Shown: positions 4,695 through 5,816 of the stretch, in pieces
How positions within the stretch are numbered: the stretch's first letter is position 1
Layout: each line of letters starts with the position of its first letter
Origin: Candidatus Peregrinibacteria bacterium
GTDB taxonomy: Bacteria > Patescibacteriota > Gracilibacteria > UBA1369 > UM-FILTER-53-11
Assembly (NCBI GenBank): GCA_023245725.1
Contig: JAHFJU010000084.1
Location: forward strand, 1-5,816
Direction: 5' to 3'
DNA: 5,816 nt
The notes under the pieces: model-generated
Database searches by the model: none
The model's input: only the letters and a program-made list of their open reading frames with translations
Told to the model about the DNA's origin: nothing
Program-made: the position numbers and the translations under genes

Positions 4695-4964
4695 ATGCAA
4701 ACACAAAGGAGGGTGTGTATTTTTATTGATGCAGGTATGAGCGGCAGCGCGGGGCTGCACGAGCGCTACAAAAAAGAAGGAGAATGTCGCGTCTATCAGC
4801 GCAGCGGCGCGTGCAACACGCAACTGCTCGCGGATCTGCTCATTGGCGCCCGCGATAATATGTATGATATTGCCATTCTCGTGAGTGATGATCATGATTT
4901 GTTGCCCGCCATGCGTTACATTAAAAATCGATTGGGGAAGGAGGTGATTCTGTCAGTAACGTAA
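4695..4964 (+). CDS. short NYN (PIN-like) domain protein, 89 aa
   Basis: The ends of a NYN/LabA-type nuclease domain are present. These are the first strand VCIFIDAG (about 7-14, Asp12), a helix TQLLADLLIGARDNMYDIAILVSDDHDLLPAMRYIKNRLGKEV (shown by Asp47, Asp58 and the Asp65/66/68 cluster), and a short tail. Such domains are Mg-dependent RNases. The protein is only about half the usual length: the region between the first strand and the QLLADLL helix is very short, and the Asn that usually follows FIDAG is Met. It may be a shrunken or decayed copy. It is visibly richer in G and C than the cassettes, so it probably belongs to a different segment. The stop lies 7 nt before the next gene, suggesting co-transcription. 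Confidence 0.68.
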   Translation: MQTQRRVCIFIDAGMSGSAGLHERYKKEGECRVYQRSGACNTQLLADLLIGARDNMYDIAILVSDDHDLLPAMRYIKNRLGKEVILSVT

Positions 4965-4971
4965 CGCACCT

Positions 4972-5385
4972 ATGTCACAACGAACGGTGTATTTATTTGG
5001 TTACAGAGTGACTGAGCATGGAGTTGGAGAATTTGGCATGATTTATTCTGGTATCACTGATCAGGAAGCTGTTGATTTTCTTCTGAAAATACAGCATGGT
5101 GAAATATATAAAGCGCTTGATCATCCGGTGCTTGGTCCTATCGATCTTGTCTATGGCAAGGAAACTATTGGTAATAAGATTGGATTTGGTTTGGCAAAAA
5201 TTCAACAAAAACATCCAGATGCAGTTTTAAATTTAGCTGAGCAAATTAAAAACGCAGAGATAATCGAAGAATTACCTGGGCGACGAATTCTTGTTACAAA
5301 AAATAATAATCAGCGATCGATTATTGATTTGCAGTGGTTTGAGCAGAAAAAGACATGGCTCGTTAATTCGTATATACCCTTTTAA
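4972..5385 (+). CDS. BECR-fold (PBECR-like) nuclease domain protein, 137 aa
   Basis: The pattern fits the phage barnase-EndoU-colicin E5/D-RelE-like nuclease group. It shows GEIYKALDHPVLGPIDLVYG (about 43-62), then GFGLAKIQQKHPD (about 71-83), a strand with GRRILV (about 103-108) and a C-terminal strand pair closing with WLVNSY (about 129-134). Members are RNases found in phage polyvalent proteins and toxins. Candidate catalytic residues are His81, Arg104/105 and the Ser/Tyr of the last strand. The assignment comes from remembered family patterns, so the exact subfamily is not certain. No immunity or antitoxin gene is obvious beside it. The ATG has no nearby Shine-Dalgarno sequence; a perfect AAGGAGGTGAT lies 24-34 nt upstream inside the NYN gene. 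Confidence 0.58.
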   Translation: MSQRTVYLFGYRVTEHGVGEFGMIYSGITDQEAVDFLLKIQHGEIYKALDHPVLGPIDLVYGKETIGNKIGFGLAKIQQKHPDAVLNLAEQIKNAEIIEELPGRRILVTKNNNQRSIIDLQWFEQKKTWLVNSYIPF

Positions 5386-5393
5386 AAGACCAA

Positions 5394-5412
5394 AGCCCCC
5401 AAAATGGGGGCT
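5394..5412 (+). terminator. strong GC hairpin after the BECR gene
   Basis: AGCCCCCAAAATGGGGGCT folds into an 8-bp stem (AGCCCCCA/TGGGGGCT) with a 3-nt loop, 8 nt after the stop. No T-run follows on the + strand. On the - strand the hairpin is followed by TTTGGTCTTTTAAAA. It may be a terminator read in either direction or an mRNA 3'-end stabiliser. Confidence 0.55.
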
Positions 5413-5495
5413 AGCCGCCTGTGTCATCGCTGTGCTAGTTTTACTTTGGTAGCGACACTTATATTACACATGACATAAAGTTTACTGTCAAGCAC
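5413..5495. other. intergenic stretch without a recognised feature
   Basis: The spacer between the hairpin and the metK promoter contains no convincing ORF. A weak stem pairs TCGCT (about 5434) with AGCGA (about 5452), with partial GTGT/ACAC support. No repeat or RNA gene is recognised. Confidence 0.4.
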
Positions 5496-5525
5496 TTGTA
5501 TAAAATGGTGGCAATCTGATATGAT
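5496..5525 (+). promoter_or_regulatory. probable sigma-70-like promoter for the metK leader
   Basis: TTGTAT (5496-5501) and TATGAT (5520-5525) are separated by 18 bp. Transcription would start near 5532, just before the leader hairpin and riboswitch. Confidence 0.55.
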
Positions 5526-5531
5526 TTATCC

Positions 5532-5554
5532 ACTGCTTAAAATAAATAAGCAGT
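5532..5554 (+). promoter_or_regulatory. 5'-terminal leader hairpin
   Basis: ACTGCTTA (5532-5539) pairs perfectly with TAAGCAGT (5547-5554) over a 7-nt A/T loop. It sits at the predicted 5' end of the transcript, directly before riboswitch stem P1. It could protect the RNA end or keep the leader from pairing with the aptamer. Confidence 0.5.
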
Positions 5555-5668
5555 ATATCCAGAGAACGGGAAGAGTCTTGGCTCGATGATCCGTTCAGCA
5601 ACCTGCACACGGTGTAAGGTGCTCCCTCCAACCGCGATTGCGCATCACGCGCTTTCGGGAAAGATATG
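5554..5668 (+). promoter_or_regulatory. SAM-I (S-box) riboswitch aptamer
   Basis: The conserved S-box core is present in order: CAGAG, GGCTCGATGA, GCAACC, AAGGTGCT, CTCC and GGAAAGATA. P1 pairs TATATC (5554-5559) with GATATG (5663-5668), and P2 pairs AACGG with CCGTT. The P4 region carries CGCGATTGCGCATCACGCG. The aptamer binds S-adenosylmethionine and sits before metK, the gene whose product makes SAM, so feedback repression is expected. Confidence 0.9.
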
Positions 5669-5683
5669 TTATAGCCATATTTT

Positions 5684-5706
5684 TCCTCCCCCGCGGAGGA
5701 TTTTTT
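5684..5706 (+). terminator. riboswitch expression-platform terminator
   Basis: TCCTCC (5684-5689) pairs with GGAGGA (5695-5700) over CCCGC, and six T follow (5701-5706). This is a short intrinsic terminator between the aptamer and metK. The GGAGGA could also be read as a masked Shine-Dalgarno sequence, but it lies 26 nt from the metK ATG, which is too far for normal use. Confidence 0.65.
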
Positions 5707-5726
5707 AATTCACGTGATCAAAAAAT

Positions 5727-5816
5727 ATGTCAGTCAAAACAGCAGAGTTCGTGAGCCCCAAACATCCAGATAAAATGTGTGACCACATCGCAGACAGCAT
5801 TCTCGATGCGTATATC
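5727..5816 (+). CDS. metK: S-adenosylmethionine synthetase (methionine adenosyltransferase), 5' end
   Basis: The first 30 codons give MSVKTAEFVSPKHPDKMCDH followed by IADSILDAYI, running off the window. HPDK (about 13-16) and the following D/ADSILD helix are the N-terminal signature of MetK, where the His and Lys/Asp contact ATP and Mg. The enzyme makes SAM from methionine and ATP in the cytoplasm. VSPKHPDK in place of the common SESVSEGHPDK marks a divergent lineage. The next upstream in-frame codons reach a TGA at 5715, so ATG 5727 is the only start. No Shine-Dalgarno sequence precedes it closely. Expression is controlled by the SAM-I riboswitch and terminator just upstream. Confidence 0.92.
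   Translation, partial: MSVKTAEFVSPKHPDKMCDHIADSILDAYI

Noticed and set aside
4671..4895. 74-aa - strand ORF
   Set aside because: It is an antisense shadow of the NYN gene; the + strand frame carries the recognisable motifs.
4938..4948. Perfect AAGGAGGTGAT as ribosome binding site of the BECR gene
   Set aside because: It ends 23 nt before the ATG, well outside normal spacing, and encodes part of the conserved NYN tail (GKEV), so it is probably coincidental.
4993..5214. 73-aa - strand ORF
   Set aside because: It is an antisense shadow of the BECR-like gene with no recognisable domain.

Overview
The window holds most of an integron-type gene-cassette array on the + strand, followed by ordinary chromosome. 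The backbone end carries a SAM-I riboswitch and the start of metK. The MetK N-terminus reads VSPKHPDKMCDHIADSILD rather than the common SESVSEGHPDK form. Together with the AT-rich sequence and cassette starts that lack Shine-Dalgarno sites, this suggests a Patescibacteria/CPR-like bacterium. That placement is an inference and is only moderately secure. No integrase is present, so within this window the array is a cluster of attC sites without an integrase.

Layout. Positions 1-427 are the tail of cassette 1 and its attC (attC1), which is interrupted by a 234-bp insert carrying a 60-aa membrane ORF. Cassette 2 (428-1011) encodes a GNAT acetyltransferase. Cassette 3 (1012-1851) encodes a LysE/RhtB exporter. 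Cassette 4 (1852-2297) encodes a 98-aa membrane protein. Cassette 5 (2298-3011) encodes a 191-aa protein with an RNxxxH, HEPN-like motif. Cassette 6 (3012-4094) encodes an Abi-alpha (DUF4393) protein, and its attC6 is interrupted by a second insert with a frameshifted signal-anchor ORF. Cassette 7 (from 4095) encodes a transglutaminase-like protein and has no intact attC after it. From about 4695 the base composition changes: a short NYN-domain gene, a BECR/PBECR-like nuclease gene, a strong hairpin, a promoter, the riboswitch and metK follow.

Most unusual signals. (1) Every complete cassette is bounded by its own private 20-25-nt inverted repeat, which continues the R'/R'' boxes into the flanks of the gene. 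In all five cassettes the same two positions (10-11) are mismatched. (2) Two attC sites contain small genes with terminal inverted repeats, placed at the homologous point in the attC bulge. This looks like a secondary mobile unit aimed at attC sites. (3) The attC sites share an elaborate architecture: an asymmetric bulge ending near CGCCCATAT, then an inner hairpin, in several cases capped by TTCG and followed by ATATTRT.

The cassettes appear to be independent accessory functions (modification, export, possible phage defence) rather than one pathway. The downstream riboswitch and metK form a separate SAM-homeostasis unit.
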